Positions 17,780 through 26,792 of a DNA stretch of 64,000 nucleotides are shown here, one piece after another. The stretch is taken from the NCBI RefSeq assembly GCF_000735455.1, contig NZ_JMPS01000073.1:53951-117950 (forward strand), read 5' to 3'. Under the pieces are notes generated by a model. It ran no database searches and had not been told where the DNA came from. It worked only from the letters and a program-made list of their open reading frames with translations. The stretch is from Yokenella regensburgei ATCC 49455. Its GTDB lineage: Bacteria; Pseudomonadota; Gammaproteobacteria; Enterobacterales; Enterobacteriaceae. Each line of letters begins with the position of its first letter. Within the stretch, counting starts at the first letter, position 1. The translations under genes were made by a program, and so were the position numbers.

Positions 17780-18564
17780 CGTAGCGTGATTTTGCCGATG
17801 AGATAGGTGGTCGCCTGGCCGCCCATCAGCACTCTGTCCCCCTTCAGCTCACAGCGAATATCGCCGCCACGGCGGGAAACCTGGCGGGCAAAGAGGCGCG
17901 TTTTACCGAGCTTTTCACTCCAGTAAGGAATGAGCATCGTGTGCGCCGAACCGGTAACCGGATCCTCCCACACGGCTTCACCCGGAGAGAAGAAGCGGCT
18001 GACAAAATCGTACTCCCCGTCGCCGCGGGCGGTGACCGTAACCTTATGCTCACCGGGGATCATGGCCCCAATGTCAGGCGTCAACGCTTCTACCGCTTCG
18101 CGGCTGGCAAGTTCAATCAGCCACGCACGGCCTTTACGCGCGGCCACATATTCACGAACGCCTAGCGCACGGAGCATTTCCGCCGGCGGCGTCTGCGCAT
18201 CGGTATGACCTGCCGGGAAATCCAGCGTCATCCAGTCTCCGTCGCGGGTGACGGTGAGTGGACCAGAGGCCGTCTGAAACGCGATGTGGTCTTGCGGGTA
18301 GCCGAGGTAGTTGAAAATCACCTGCGCAGTAGCAAGCGTTGCGTGGCCGCACAAATTGACTTCATGACGAGTAGTAAACCAGCGCAGCGCAAAGCCTTCC
18401 GCTTCAGGAATAAAGAAGGCGGTTTCTGACTGGTTATGCTGCTGCGCCATTTGTAGCATCCGCTCATCAGGCAGCCATTCCCGCAGCGGACACACCGCAG
18501 CCGCGTTGCCTCCGAACGTACTGCTGCTGAACGCATCAACCATATAAAAATCCACTTCCTGCAT
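17776..18564 (-). CDS. PhzF-family epimerase/isomerase-like protein
   Basis: A 262-residue cytosolic protein of the PhzF family (diaminopimelate-epimerase fold). The N-terminal [17 protein letters not shown] and the NQSETAFF loop, carrying the conserved Glu expected at the active site, are plain, and the second half has [13 protein letters not shown], the family's DPVTGSAH signature. The substrate is unknown; family members isomerise small acids. It replaces the yneK position of E. coli K-12 between yneJ and sotB. Confidence 0.88.
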   Translation of the reverse strand: MQEVDFYMVDAFSSSTFGGNAAAVCPLREWLPDERMLQMAQQHNQSETAFFIPEAEGFALRWFTTRHEVNLCGHATLATAQVIFNYLGYPQDHIAFQTASGPLTVTRDGDWMTLDFPAGHTDAQTPPAEMLRALGVREYVAARKGRAWLIELASREAVEALTPDIGAMIPGEHKVTVTARGDGEYDFVSRFFSPGEAVWEDPVTGSAHTMLIPYWSEKLGKTRLFARQVSRRGGDIRCELKGDRVLMGGQATTYLIGKITLR

Positions 18565-18727
18565 AGCGCAACCCCATCATTTGATTATTTATCCGAGAAA
18601 TTAACAGGTTAGTGATATTCACGACAGAAATAAAAATGAGACTTACATCACAAAGTGATTGTCTTTTCACCAGCGATGGTCGTAAGATCGGCTTCTCTCC
18701 TTTTGCTATTAATCCAGAATAACGTTT

Positions 18728-19924
18728 ATGACAACGAACACGGTCTCACGCAAGGTCGCGTGGCTTCGGGTGGTTACGCTTGCTATCGCCGCTTTTATTT
18801 TTAACACCACCGAGTTTGCCCCGGTCGGACTGCTGTCAGACATCGCCGCCAGTTTCAATATGGAAACGGCGCAGGTCGGCATTATGTTGACCATCTACGC
18901 GTGGGTGGTGGCGCTGATGTCGCTGCCGTTTATGCTGCTGACCAGCCAGATAGAGCGCCGCAGGCTGCTTATCGCCCTGTTCGTTGTGTTTATTGCAAGC
19001 CACGTACTGTCATTTCTGGCGTGGAGTTTCCCGGTGCTGGTGATTAGCCGCATCGGTATCGCCTTTGCGCACGCGATTTTCTGGTCAATCACCGCCTCTC
19101 TTGCCATTCGTATGGCTCCGGCGGGAAAAAAAGCGCAGGCGCTGAGCCTGATTGCCACCGGTACCGCGCTGGCCATGGTGTTCGGCATCCCGATTGGCCG
19201 CATCGTCGGCCAGTATTTTGGCTGGCGCACCACCTTCTTTGCTATTGGTATTGGCGCCCTTCTCACCCTGCTGGCCCTGATTCGCCTGCTGCCGCCGCTG
19301 CCAAGCGAGCACTCTGGTTCGCTGAAAAGCCTGCCGGTGTTGTTCCGCCGCCCGGCGCTGGTGGGGATCTACGTATTGACCGCCATTGTGGTGACCGCGC
19401 ACTACACCGCATACAGCTATATTGAGCCGTTTGTACAAAACGTTGCCGGTCTGAGCGGCAGTTTTGCCACCATGCTGCTGCTGATCCTCGGCGGTGCCGG
19501 GATCATCGGCAGCGTACTGTTTGGTAAACTCGGCAATCAGCATGCCTCCACGCTGATTATTTCGGCGATTGGGCTGCTGCTCGCCTGCCTGCTGATGCTG
19601 CTTCCGGCGGCACAAAGCGATATGTCGCTCGCTACGTTGAGCGTTTTCTGGGGTATCGCAATCATGATTATCGGTCTCGGCATGCAGGTGAAAGTGCTGG
19701 CGCTGGCGCCTGATGCGACCGACGTCGCGATGTCGCTGTTTTCCGGAATTTTCAATATCGGTATCGGCGCCGGAGCACTGGTGGGGAGCCAGGTCAGCCT
19801 GTGGTGGTCAATGTCGTCGATTGGTTACGTGGGCGCAGTACCGGCCCTGGTGGCGCTGGTGTGGGCGGTAGTGGTTTTCCGCCGCTGGCCAACGGCATCG
19901 CTGGAACAGCCGCAGCACGGATAA
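18728..19924 (+). CDS. sotB: Sugar efflux transporter SotB (YdeA)
   Basis: A 398-residue 12-helix MFS exporter of the inner membrane. It matches E. coli SotB almost throughout by recall ([32 protein letters not shown]), a protein that exports arabinose and IPTG. Position next to marC is conserved. It ends at a bidirectional terminator shared with marC. The 163-bp upstream region holds its promoter; no specific site is claimed. Confidence 0.94.
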   Translation: MTTNTVSRKVAWLRVVTLAIAAFIFNTTEFAPVGLLSDIAASFNMETAQVGIMLTIYAWVVALMSLPFMLLTSQIERRRLLIALFVVFIASHVLSFLAWSFPVLVISRIGIAFAHAIFWSITASLAIRMAPAGKKAQALSLIATGTALAMVFGIPIGRIVGQYFGWRTTFFAIGIGALLTLLALIRLLPPLPSEHSGSLKSLPVLFRRPALVGIYVLTAIVVTAHYTAYSYIEPFVQNVAGLSGSFATMLLLILGGAGIIGSVLFGKLGNQHASTLIISAIGLLLACLLMLLPAAQSDMSLATLSVFWGIAIMIIGLGMQVKVLALAPDATDVAMSLFSGIFNIGIGAGALVGSQVSLWWSMSSIGYVGAVPALVALVWAVVVFRRWPTASLEQPQHG

Positions 19925-19927
19925 AAC

Positions 19928-19951
19928 AAAGGGCCCGCAGGCCCTTTTTTT
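19928..19951. terminator. Bidirectional terminator between sotB and marC
   Basis: GGGCC-CGCA-GGCCC stem extended by AAA/TTT pairs and followed by seven T on the plus strand. The A-rich left flank (AAAACAAA) gives a T-rich tail on the minus strand for marC. It overlaps the marC stop codon. Confidence 0.85.
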
Positions 19952-20618
19952 AGGCATGGAAGTTAGTAATAATTTCCAGTACGCCGTTAATGATGAACTG
20001 CACGCCCATACAGACCAGCAGGAAGCCCATCAGACGGGAGATGGCTTCAATCCCGCCCTTGCCCACCAGGCGCATAATTGCGCCAGAACTGCGCAGACAG
20101 CCCCACAGAATTATCCCTACCAGGGCAAAAATTAGCGGCGGTGCGACCAGCACCACCCAGTCCGGGAAGCTGACACCGTGTTTTACGGTGGAGGCGGAGC
20201 TGATAATCATCGCAATCGTCCCCGGCCCTGCGGTACTTGGCATTGCTAATGGCACGAAAGCGATATTAGCCCCAGGTTCCTCTTCCAGCTCTTCTGATTT
20301 GCTTTTCGCCTCCGGGCTCTCATGGGCTTTTTGCTGCGGAAACAGCATACGAAAACCGATGAACGCCACGATAAGACCACCGGCGATACGCAGACCGGGG
20401 ATAGAAATACCAAAGGTGTTCATCACCACCTGACCGGCGTAGTACGCCACCATCATGATGGCAAAGACATAAACCGATGCCATCAGCGACTGGCGGTTGC
20501 GCTCTGCGCTGTTCATGTTTCCGGCGAGACCGAGGAACAACGCCACCGTGGTGAGTGGGTTCGCCAGCGGCAGCAAAACCACCAGACCCAAGCCTATTGC
20601 TTTAAAAAGTTCCATCAT
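19950..20618 (-). CDS. marC: MarC family inner-membrane protein
   Basis: A 222-residue six-helix membrane protein (UPF0056/MarC), divergent from marRAB as in E. coli. Conserved features include [17 protein letters not shown] at the start and [18 protein letters not shown] in the middle. It was once linked to multiple antibiotic resistance, but the E. coli protein is not required for it. Function is unknown. It shares the 227-bp regulatory region with marRAB. Confidence 0.93.
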   Translation of the reverse strand: MMELFKAIGLGLVVLLPLANPLTTVALFLGLAGNMNSAERNRQSLMASVYVFAIMMVAYYAGQVVMNTFGISIPGLRIAGGLIVAFIGFRMLFPQQKAHESPEAKSKSEELEEEPGANIAFVPLAMPSTAGPGTIAMIISSASTVKHGVSFPDWVVLVAPPLIFALVGIILWGCLRSSGAIMRLVGKGGIEAISRLMGFLLVCMGVQFIINGVLEIITNFHA

Positions 20619-20746
20619 ACGTCGTTAAGATCCCGTCGATATCGAATTAAGTTCAGCGGGAAGTATATCGGTTTCGCCGCCAATTGTTACCCCGTAACAC
20701 AGTAAGTAAACGTTGCCACGCGTGCAAAAAAACAGCACACGAAACG

Positions 20747-20767
20747 TTTTAGCATTTCGTGGCATCG
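20747..20767. promoter_or_regulatory. Candidate marbox (MarA/SoxS/Rob site)
   Basis: TTTTAGCATTTCGTGGCATC closely matches the E. coli marbox upstream of marRAB (recalled core TTTAGCAAAACGTGGCAT). It lies 15 bp before the -35 hexamer, the proper place for activation of the mar promoter by MarA, SoxS or Rob. Confidence 0.75.
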
Positions 20768-20781
20768 CGCGATCCATTCAG

Positions 20782-20840
20782 TTGACTTATGGTTGCCTGG
20801 GCAATAATATCCAACGCAACTAAACTACTTGCCAGGGCAA
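20782..20840 (+). promoter_or_regulatory. marRAB promoter and marO operator (two MarR sites)
   Basis: TTGACT (20782-20787) and TAATAT (20805-20810) are 17 bp apart. Two MarR palindromes are present: TTGCCTGGGCAA at 20793-20804, between the hexamers, and TTGCCAGGGCAA at 20829-20840, just before the marR start. Both are the same as E. coli marO sites I and II, so the operator is intact although the repressor gene is frameshifted. Confidence 0.88.
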
Positions 20841-20845
20841 CCATT

Positions 20846-21279
20846 GTGAAAACCACAAGCGATCTGTTCAACGAAGTGATACCGCTAGGACGCTTGATTT
20901 ACATGGTTAACCAAAAAAAGACCGTCTGCTTAACGACTATTTGTCGCCGCTGGACATCACTGCCACTCAGTTCAAGGTGCTGTGTTCTATTCGCTGCGCC
21001 ACCTGCATTACGCCGGTTGAGCTGAAAAAGGTGCTGTCGGTCGATTTGGGTGCCCTGACCCGGATGCTCGATCGCCTGCTGTGCAAAGGCTGGATTGAGC
21101 GTCTGCCGAACCCGAATGACAAGCGCGGCGTGCTGGTACAGTTAACGCCGGAAGGTGCCGCTATCTGCGAGCAGTGCCATCAACGGGTTGGCCAGGATCT
21201 TCACCAGGAACTGACGAAAAACTTAATGGCAGACGAAGTTGCGAAACTCGAACTGCTGCTTAAAAAAATTCTGTCATAA
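20846..21279 (+). pseudogene. marR: marR, frameshifted multiple-antibiotic-resistance repressor
   Basis: The GTG start (20846) and all segments of the 144-residue MarR repressor are present, but in two frames. After 25 authentic residues (ending MVNQKK) the frame runs into unrelated sequence and stops at 21023-21025, giving a 59-residue product. The rest resumes as DRLLNDYLSPLDITATQFK and continues to 21279, including the winged-helix DNA-binding region. The break is at seven A (20913-20919). Eight A would restore the frame. The sequence CAA AAA AAG is also a correctly phased A AAA AAG slippery heptamer: a -1 slip there restores exactly KKDRLL. Outcomes are loss of MarR with raised MarA, leaky rescue, or an assembly error in a homopolymer. 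Confidence 0.85.
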
Positions 21280-21296
21280 ACAGAAGAGGTATGACG

Positions 21297-21680
21297 ATGT
21301 CCAGACGCAATACTGACGCCATTACTATTCATAGCATTTTGGACTGGATCGAAAATAACCTTGAATCGCCGCTGTCGCTGGAGAAAGTGTCGGAGCGTTC
21401 CGGTTATTCCAAATGGCACCTGCAACGGATGTTTAAAAAAGAGACCGGCCATTCATTAGGTCAATACATCCGCAGCCGTAAACTGACTGAGATTGCGCAG
21501 AAACTCAAACAAAGTAACGAGCCGATTTTGTATCTGGCCGAGCGTTACGGGTTTGAATCGCAACAGACGCTAACGCGCACGTTTAAGAACTATTTCGACG
21601 TGCCGCCGCATCAGTACCGCATCACCAATATGCCTGGTGAATCGCGCTATCTCTACCCATTAAAACACTGTAACTGTTAA
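21297..21680 (+). CDS. marA: AraC-family activator MarA
   Basis: A 127-residue transcription activator with two helix-turn-helix motifs, nearly the same as E. coli MarA ([20 protein letters not shown] and [20 protein letters not shown]). It activates acrAB, tolC, micF and other marbox genes, giving low-level multidrug tolerance. The ATG at 21297 has AGAGG about 7 nt upstream; the ATG at 21291 is too close to it. Because marR upstream is frameshifted, MarA may be made constitutively. Confidence 0.96.
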   Translation: MSRRNTDAITIHSILDWIENNLESPLSLEKVSERSGYSKWHLQRMFKKETGHSLGQYIRSRKLTEIAQKLKQSNEPILYLAERYGFESQQTLTRTFKNYFDVPPHQYRITNMPGESRYLYPLKHCNC

Positions 21681-21710
21681 TCGCCTGCAGCAAGACGTAT
21701 TGAGGAAATC

Positions 21711-21917
21711 ATGAAACTATTCGCCTCCGCCGCCCTCACCTTACTGGTGCTGGTCTCCGGCCAGAGTTATGCGGAGCAATCAACCACCATGGGCAATCAG
21801 ACCGAGCATGACGCAAAGATCATGGTGTCTGCCCATAGACAGCCGCCGTTTGATTTTAACCATATGGGCGCTGGCAGCGATAAATCCGATGAACTGGGTG
21901 TGCCTTACTACCACTAG
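21711..21917 (+). CDS. marB: MarB periplasmic protein
   Basis: A 68-residue product with a signal peptide (LLVLVSGQSYAEQ; cleavage after SYA). It is the third gene of the mar operon, 30 bp after marA, with TGAGGA upstream. E. coli MarB is a periplasmic protein that reduces the rate of marA transcription by an unknown route. The C-terminal DELGVPYYH resembles the E. coli end. Confidence 0.88.
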   Translation: MKLFASAALTLLVLVSGQSYAEQSTTMGNQTEHDAKIMVSAHRQPPFDFNHMGAGSDKSDELGVPYYH

Positions 21918-21937
21918 TCTACCCGGTTACTCTTTTT

Positions 21938-21963
21938 GCCCCGCGACTGCGGGGCTTTTTTTT
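21938..21963 (+). terminator. marRAB terminator
   Basis: Perfect stem GCCCCGC-GACT-GCGGGGC followed by eight T, 20 bp after the marB stop. Confidence 0.9.
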
Positions 21964-21967
21964 ATCG

Positions 21968-22867
21968 CTATCCTCTGACCGTCTTTACCCGCCGCCATTT
22001 CAGACCAAAAACATTAATGTAGAGACCCGCCATAATCAGTACGGCCCCCACCAGTTGTAAAGCGGAGAGGGTTTCCCCCAGCAGCAGCGCGGCGCTGCCT
22101 ATTCCGAATACCGGAACCAGTAAAGAGAGCGGCGCTATCCGCCAGGTTTCGTAACGTCCGAGCAATGAACCCCAAATTCCGTAACCGATGATGGTCGCCA
22201 CGAACGCCAGATACACCAGCGAGAGAATGGTGGTCAGATCGATATGGATAAGGCTCTGAAACATCAGCTGTGGGCCATCGAGTACGTATGAGGCCAGCAT
22301 AAAAGGAACGATCGGTATCAGTGCGCTCCACACGATGAGCGACATCACCGGTGGACGCGTTTCGTGCTGCATAATGAGCTTATTGAAGATGTTACCGCAG
22401 GCCCAGCTCAGCCCGGCCGCCAGCGTCAGGAAGAAGCCCAGTAGCGCGACGTGTTGACCATTAAGGCTCGCTTCAATCAACACCAGCACACCAAATACCG
22501 CGAGCGTAATGCCCGCCAGCTGTTTCCCCTGCAGCCTTTCGCCAAATACAAAGGCACCGAGAATAATGGTGAAGAATGCCTGAGCCTGCAGCACCAGTGA
22601 TGCAAGCCCGGCAGGCATACCGAACTTAATGGCACAGAAAAGGAAGGCAAACTGACCGAAGCTGATAGTCAAGCCATAACCCAGCAGCAGCCGAAATGGG
22701 ATCCGGGGACGGGCGACGAAAAAAATCGCCGGGAAGGCAACCAGCAGAAAGCGTAGCCCCGCCAGCATCAACGGCGGCATGTTGTGCAGACCCAGCTTTA
22801 TCACCACAAAATTCAGTCCCCACACGACCACTACCAGCAGCGCCAGCAGCCCATCTCTGCGCGTCAT
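21968..22867 (-). CDS. eamA: Cysteine/O-acetylserine exporter EamA (YdeD)
   Basis: A 299-residue DMT-superfamily permease with ten predicted helices in two EamA repeats, the same length as E. coli YdeD. Start MTRRDGLLALLVVVVWGLNF is characteristic. In E. coli it exports O-acetylserine and cysteine. It is convergent with marB and divergent from ydeE, with a 192-bp promoter region between. Confidence 0.93.
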   Translation of the reverse strand: MTRRDGLLALLVVVVWGLNFVVIKLGLHNMPPLMLAGLRFLLVAFPAIFFVARPRIPFRLLLGYGLTISFGQFAFLFCAIKFGMPAGLASLVLQAQAFFTIILGAFVFGERLQGKQLAGITLAVFGVLVLIEASLNGQHVALLGFFLTLAAGLSWACGNIFNKLIMQHETRPPVMSLIVWSALIPIVPFMLASYVLDGPQLMFQSLIHIDLTTILSLVYLAFVATIIGYGIWGSLLGRYETWRIAPLSLLVPVFGIGSAALLLGETLSALQLVGAVLIMAGLYINVFGLKWRRVKTVRG

Positions 22868-23059
22868 ATCCCGCTCCCCAATTATTAAATTTTTGTAAAC
22901 ACAACCAAGGTAACGAAAAAATCCAGTTCGTCATAGATCATTATTTTTGGCAGGGAGAAAAAGCATTTACCGACACGAGTTCATCTGTACAACACCCGGG
23001 GAGGCGTGATACTCCTGAATGACATAACATTATTATTACAATCAATGTCGGGCAGAAAA

Positions 23060-24250
23060 ATGAACTTAAGTACCAGGCGCTCTACCGCAGCGCTGCTGGC
23101 GTCGTCGTTGCTGTTAACGATTGGCCGTGGCGCCACCCTCCCTTTTATGGCTATCTACCTCTCGCGTCAGTTTTCACTTGGTGTGGATGCGATTGGCTAT
23201 GCCATGACTATCGCGCTGACCGTTGGCGTGGTATTCAGCCTGGGGTTCGGCATCCTCGCCGATAAGTTCGACAAAAAACGCTATATGCTGTTGTCGATTA
23301 CCGCGTTTATCGGCGGTTTTGTGGCGATTCCGCTGGTCGACAGTGTGCCTTTAGTGGTGCTGTTCTTTGCCCTTATCAACTGCGCCTATTCGGTGTTTGC
23401 GACCGTCCTTAAGGCCTATTTCGCCGATACTCTGGCGTCGACGGCGAAAGCGCGGATCTTCTCGCTCAACTATACCTTCCTCAATATTGGCTGGACGGTC
23501 GGACCGCCGATTGGCACCTGGCTTGTGATGTACAGCATCAACCTGCCGTTCTGGCTGGCCGCTATCTGTGCGGCGTTTCCGCTGGTGTTTATTCAACTCT
23601 GGGTGCAGAAGATTGCCGTCGTGGACCATCAGGACCCGACCGCAGCATGGTCACCTTCGGTGCTGCTGCGCGATCGGGCGCTTTTGTGGTTTACCCTCTC
23701 TGGCCTGCTGGCATCGTTCGTTGGCGGATCGTTTGCCTCCTGCCTTTCGCAGTATGTTCTGGTCGTAGCCGACGGTGAGTTTGCCGAGAAAGTCATCACC
23801 GTTATTCTTCCGGTGAACGCCGCCGTCGTGGTGTCGTTGCAGTACGCAATAGGCCGTAAACTGACGACCACTAACCTTCGTCCATTGATGGCGCTGGGTA
23901 CCCTCTGTTTTGTCCTTGGATTAGTCGGCTTTATGTTTGCCGGCTCCAGTCTCTGGTTCTGGGGGATTGCCGCCGCCATATTTACCCTTGGGGAGGTGAT
24001 TTACGCGCCTGGCGAATATATGCTCATCGACAATATTGCTCCCCCGGGGTTGAAAGCGAGCTATTTCTCGGCTCAGGCCCTCGGGTGGTTAGGCGCGGCG
24101 TTTAACCCGATGTTGACCGGGATGATCCTCACCAATCTGCCATCGTGGTCGCTGTTTGCTATTCTTATCACCGCCATTGTGGCGGCGTGGTTAATGATGA
24201 TTCGCGGCATGAACGTTGGCCCGGGTGAAGGTCAACTGAGCCCGGTGTAA
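23060..24250 (+). CDS. ydeE: MFS exporter YdeE
   Basis: A 396-residue 12-helix MFS protein corresponding to E. coli YdeE, implicated in dipeptide and drug efflux. The ATG at 23060 gives the E. coli N-terminus (MNLSTRRSTAALLASSLLL). An upstream in-frame start at 23006 would add 18 unlikely residues. The Shine-Dalgarno is weak (GGCAGAAAA). The A-motif loop GILADKFDKKRYM and YAPGEYMLIDNIAPP near the C-terminus are conserved. Confidence 0.92.
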   Translation: MNLSTRRSTAALLASSLLLTIGRGATLPFMAIYLSRQFSLGVDAIGYAMTIALTVGVVFSLGFGILADKFDKKRYMLLSITAFIGGFVAIPLVDSVPLVVLFFALINCAYSVFATVLKAYFADTLASTAKARIFSLNYTFLNIGWTVGPPIGTWLVMYSINLPFWLAAICAAFPLVFIQLWVQKIAVVDHQDPTAAWSPSVLLRDRALLWFTLSGLLASFVGGSFASCLSQYVLVVADGEFAEKVITVILPVNAAVVVSLQYAIGRKLTTTNLRPLMALGTLCFVLGLVGFMFAGSSLWFWGIAAAIFTLGEVIYAPGEYMLIDNIAPPGLKASYFSAQALGWLGAAFNPMLTGMILTNLPSWSLFAILITAIVAAWLMMIRGMNVGPGEGQLSPV

Positions 24251-24364
24251 GGCGCTGTCAGCGGTCTGTCGCCTCCGTGTCGGGCTGCTGTCGGGTTAAG
24301 ATCGTGTTGTTTTCGCGGGCCTTGTTCGAGAATAACCACCGGATACCTGATTCGGAGAAAACTC

Positions 24365-24823
24365 ATGAACACCATTAAAGCGCTGCGTTTGCAGCATGCC
24401 TGGTCCCAGGAGCAGCTGGCAGAAATGGCGGCGGTCAGCGTTCGTACCATTCAGCGGATTGAGAACGGTGAACGCCCGGGGCTGGAAACCTTAAGTGCGC
24501 TGGCAGCCGTATTTGAAGTCAGCGTGGCGGAACTCAGTGGGGAAGCGGAAAACCGTGATGCAACGCTCGACAAACGCATCGAGGATGCCCGCCAGCAGGT
24601 GCATCACGAGTCACGCTTCTGGCGGTCGCTGCTGACCGCCGTGGTCGTCTGCGCCCTGCTGTTCGCCATCAATCACTTTACCTCACCGGCAAACCTCTGG
24701 TCATTGTGGGTCATGGCTATCTGGGGCGCGTTACTGTTCGTGCGTGGGCTGCGGATTTTCCTCTTTGCCGGCGCCATTGAACGCTGGCGAAAAGCGCGTC
24801 TGCAAAAGCTACTGCGGAAGTAA
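24365..24823 (+). CDS. XRE-family HTH regulator with C-terminal 2TM domain
   Basis: A 152-residue protein with an N-terminal XRE helix-turn-helix (about 3-60: SQEQLAEMAAVSVRTIQRIENGE) and two hydrophobic segments (about 88-105 and 112-130) separated by NHFTSPANLW, that is, a membrane-bound DNA-binding protein. A GGAGAA site precedes the ATG. Its stop abuts the convergent MFS gene, with no space for a separate terminator. Targets are unknown. It sits in the interval where E. coli has ydeE-dgcZ, so it is accessory. Confidence 0.8.
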   Translation: MNTIKALRLQHAWSQEQLAEMAAVSVRTIQRIENGERPGLETLSALAAVFEVSVAELSGEAENRDATLDKRIEDARQQVHHESRFWRSLLTAVVVCALLFAINHFTSPANLWSLWVMAIWGALLFVRGLRIFLFAGAIERWRKARLQKLLRK

Positions 24824-26020
24824 TCAGCTAATTTGCATGCTGTCTGCGGGTTTCAGCCACAAATAGAGCAGCGTGGCGACGCAGACGGCGGCACCGGTAA
24901 AGAAGGTGTATTCCGCCCCCCACGTCTCCCAGATAATGCCAGCCCCGAGGCTCGCAATAAGCAGACCCATTCCGCTGACCATACTGAATATACCAAACGC
25001 CGTCCCGCGCAGATCCTGCGGCGCAGTATGTGCAATCATCGCCGCCAGCAGTCCCTGCGTCATTCCCATATGCAGCCCCCAGAGCGCAACGCCAACGAGG
25101 ATGCCGCTCCAGTGAGTGCTGAATGCCAGTACCAGATCGGCCGCGATCAGCACCACCAGACCAAGCTGCAGTAGTCGGGTATGGCTCATCGCATCTGAAA
25201 GTTTGCCAAAGGGGTAAGCTGAGAAAAAGTACAGCAGGTTCATCGCCACCATCACCAGGGGGATCAGTGCAAGCGGAATAGCCGCCTGCTGGGCGCGCAG
25301 CACCAGGAAGGCCTCGCTGAAACGCGCCAGAGTAAATACCGCACCAAGGCCTATCACCCACCAGCAGCCGCGCCCGAGACGCTGTATATTTTCACGTTTA
25401 ATCGGGTTAGTGCGCTTATGCGTCACCGGGGTCCGCGGTTCTTTCAGACCGAAGAACAGCAGCGCTACGGCCAGCACGCCGGGGATCACCGCCACCCAGA
25501 AAATGGTACGAAAGTCGTTGTCCCACAGCAGCATCAGCACGACCGCCAGCAGTGGGCCTAAAAATGCCCCCACGGTATCCATCGACTGGCGCAGCCCATA
25601 GGCCGCGCCGCGAATTTCCGGCGGCGTGACGTCGGCGACCAGCGCATCGCGGGGAGCTCCGCGGATGCCCTTCCCAACCCTGTCAATAAGCCGGGCGCTG
25701 AGGATCATGCCCGAGCTGGAAGCTATCGCAAACAGGGGTTTACTGAGCGCGCCAAGTCCATAGCCAAGCAGCGCCAGCCCTTTGCGTTTCCCCAGATAAT
25801 CGCTGATTGCGCCAGAAAAGACTTTGATGATAAGCGCGGTGGCTTCTGCCAGCCCTTCGATGAGACCAATCAGGATGACGCTGGCACCCAGGGTGGTTGC
25901 CATAAACAGAGGTAGCAGGCTGTGGATGAGTTCAGAGGAAATATCCATCAGCATGCTGACACCGCCGACGACCCAGACGCCCTGAGGAATACGGCTTAAG
26001 GTACTGAACCGGGATAACAT
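24824..26020 (-). CDS. MFS transporter of unknown substrate
   Basis: A 398-residue 12-helix permease. The loops GAISDYLGKRKGLAL and RLIDRVGKGIRGAPRDALVAD are typical of an MFS subgroup widespread in Proteobacteria. There is no recognised E. coli K-12 orthologue at this place. It is convergent with the XRE/2TM gene. The substrate is not inferable. Confidence 0.82.
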   Translation of the reverse strand: MLSRFSTLSRIPQGVWVVGGVSMLMDISSELIHSLLPLFMATTLGASVILIGLIEGLAEATALIIKVFSGAISDYLGKRKGLALLGYGLGALSKPLFAIASSSGMILSARLIDRVGKGIRGAPRDALVADVTPPEIRGAAYGLRQSMDTVGAFLGPLLAVVLMLLWDNDFRTIFWVAVIPGVLAVALLFFGLKEPRTPVTHKRTNPIKRENIQRLGRGCWWVIGLGAVFTLARFSEAFLVLRAQQAAIPLALIPLVMVAMNLLYFFSAYPFGKLSDAMSHTRLLQLGLVVLIAADLVLAFSTHWSGILVGVALWGLHMGMTQGLLAAMIAHTAPQDLRGTAFGIFSMVSGMGLLIASLGAGIIWETWGAEYTFFTGAAVCVATLLYLWLKPADSMQIS

Positions 26021-26178
26021 ACCGTGGCGCTCCTGCTAGCAGAAAAATCGCATTAAACCTTACTTTTACCACAATATAAATGCGAATGAGTGTCGTTTAA
26101 TCAAAATGTTAGCAGAACGCCGTGCGTTGTTGCATTTTGTCAGCCACTCTTTACCAGACAGGCGAAATTATTCACATA

Positions 26179-26212
26179 GTTAATGATTTGTTTAAGTTCA
26201 CCAGGGTATTAT
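26179..26212 (+). promoter_or_regulatory. Candidate PhoP box and promoter of mgtS
   Basis: Direct repeats GTTAA (26179-26183) and GTTTA (26190-26194) have the 11-bp period of PhoP boxes, and a TATTAT -10 element starts 12 bp further on (26207-26212), the usual spacing for PhoP-activated promoters. In E. coli mgtS is PhoPQ-induced in low magnesium. Confidence 0.6.
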
Positions 26213-26288
26213 TTGTGCAATTACAGCGCATTTCACAACGGTAGTCAGAGAGGTAGTACAGCGTACTTAAACATAACGGAGGTTAATC

Positions 26289-26384
26289 ATGCTGGGAAAC
26301 ATGCATGTATTCATGGCGGTACTGGGAACGATCCTTTTTTCCGGTTTTCTCGCTGCGTATTTCAGCCATAAATGGGATGACTAA
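26289..26384 (+). CDS. mgtS: Small membrane protein MgtS (YneM)
   Basis: A 31-residue single-helix inner-membrane protein, reading MLGNMHVFMAVLGT then ILFSGFLAAYF and SHKWDD. It differs from E. coli MgtS at only about two positions by recall. MgtS stabilises the Mg2+ importer MgtA and affects PitA in low magnesium. A strong GGAGG lies 6 nt before the ATG (26278-26282). A PhoP box lies upstream and a terminator downstream. Position after ydeE agrees with E. coli. Confidence 0.95.
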   Translation: MLGNMHVFMAVLGTILFSGFLAAYFSHKWDD

Positions 26385-26408
26385 TGAACGATAATCCCCA
26401 CCCGTAAA

Positions 26409-26446
26409 AGCCCCTTGTTGCATCACGCACAAGGGGCTATTTTTTT
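26409..26446 (+). terminator. mgtS terminator
   Basis: Ten-base stem AGCCCCTTGT / ACAAGGGGCT with a 10-nt loop, then TATTTTTTT. It lies 25 bp after the mgtS stop. Confidence 0.88.
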
Positions 26447-26468
26447 GCCCAAATTCCATGAATAAGGC

Positions 26469-26525
26469 AAAAAAAAACCGCCAGAGACTGGCGGTAAATG
26501 CTTGCATGGATAGATTTGTATTATA
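26469..26525 (-). ncRNA. Candidate minus-strand small RNA with terminator (mgrR position)
   Basis: On the minus strand, ACCGCCAG-TCT-CTGGCGGT is followed by nine T (26495 to 26469), a textbook terminator with no minus-strand protein gene upstream. A TATAAT lies at 26525-26520, giving a transcript of only about 45 nt from that promoter. A longer transcript from further upstream is possible. In E. coli the PhoPQ-regulated sRNA MgrR is encoded on this strand next to mgtS, so by gene order this may be its 3' end. Its sequence could not be confirmed from memory. Confidence 0.45.
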
Positions 26526-26792
26526 CCTGAAGCCCTTATCTGGCCATTCCATGTCCTGACTCAGGCTACTGAGGCTAACCTATCACCCACAACTTCAATG
26601 GGGCCTAAACGGTCGGATGTTACCCCAATAAATCACGTACTTGCCTGGCGCTAAGAAACTGGTTATCTGCTCAGCGCACAACTCCCGAAGCCATTTCCCC
26701 CATCAATGAGAAGCCCGCTGACCGCTTTTCCTATGGAAAATCAGCCATAAACCACTATATTTCGTGACATGGATCGCTAAATCGGTGACATC
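26526..26792. other. Intergenic region upstream of the AI-2E family gene
   Basis: 267 bp without a convincing gene. It must contain the promoter of the plus-strand permease and may contain the 5' part of a minus-strand small RNA. Short inverted repeats (CTCAG-GCTA-CTGAG near 26560) are visible but not interpretable. Confidence 0.5.
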
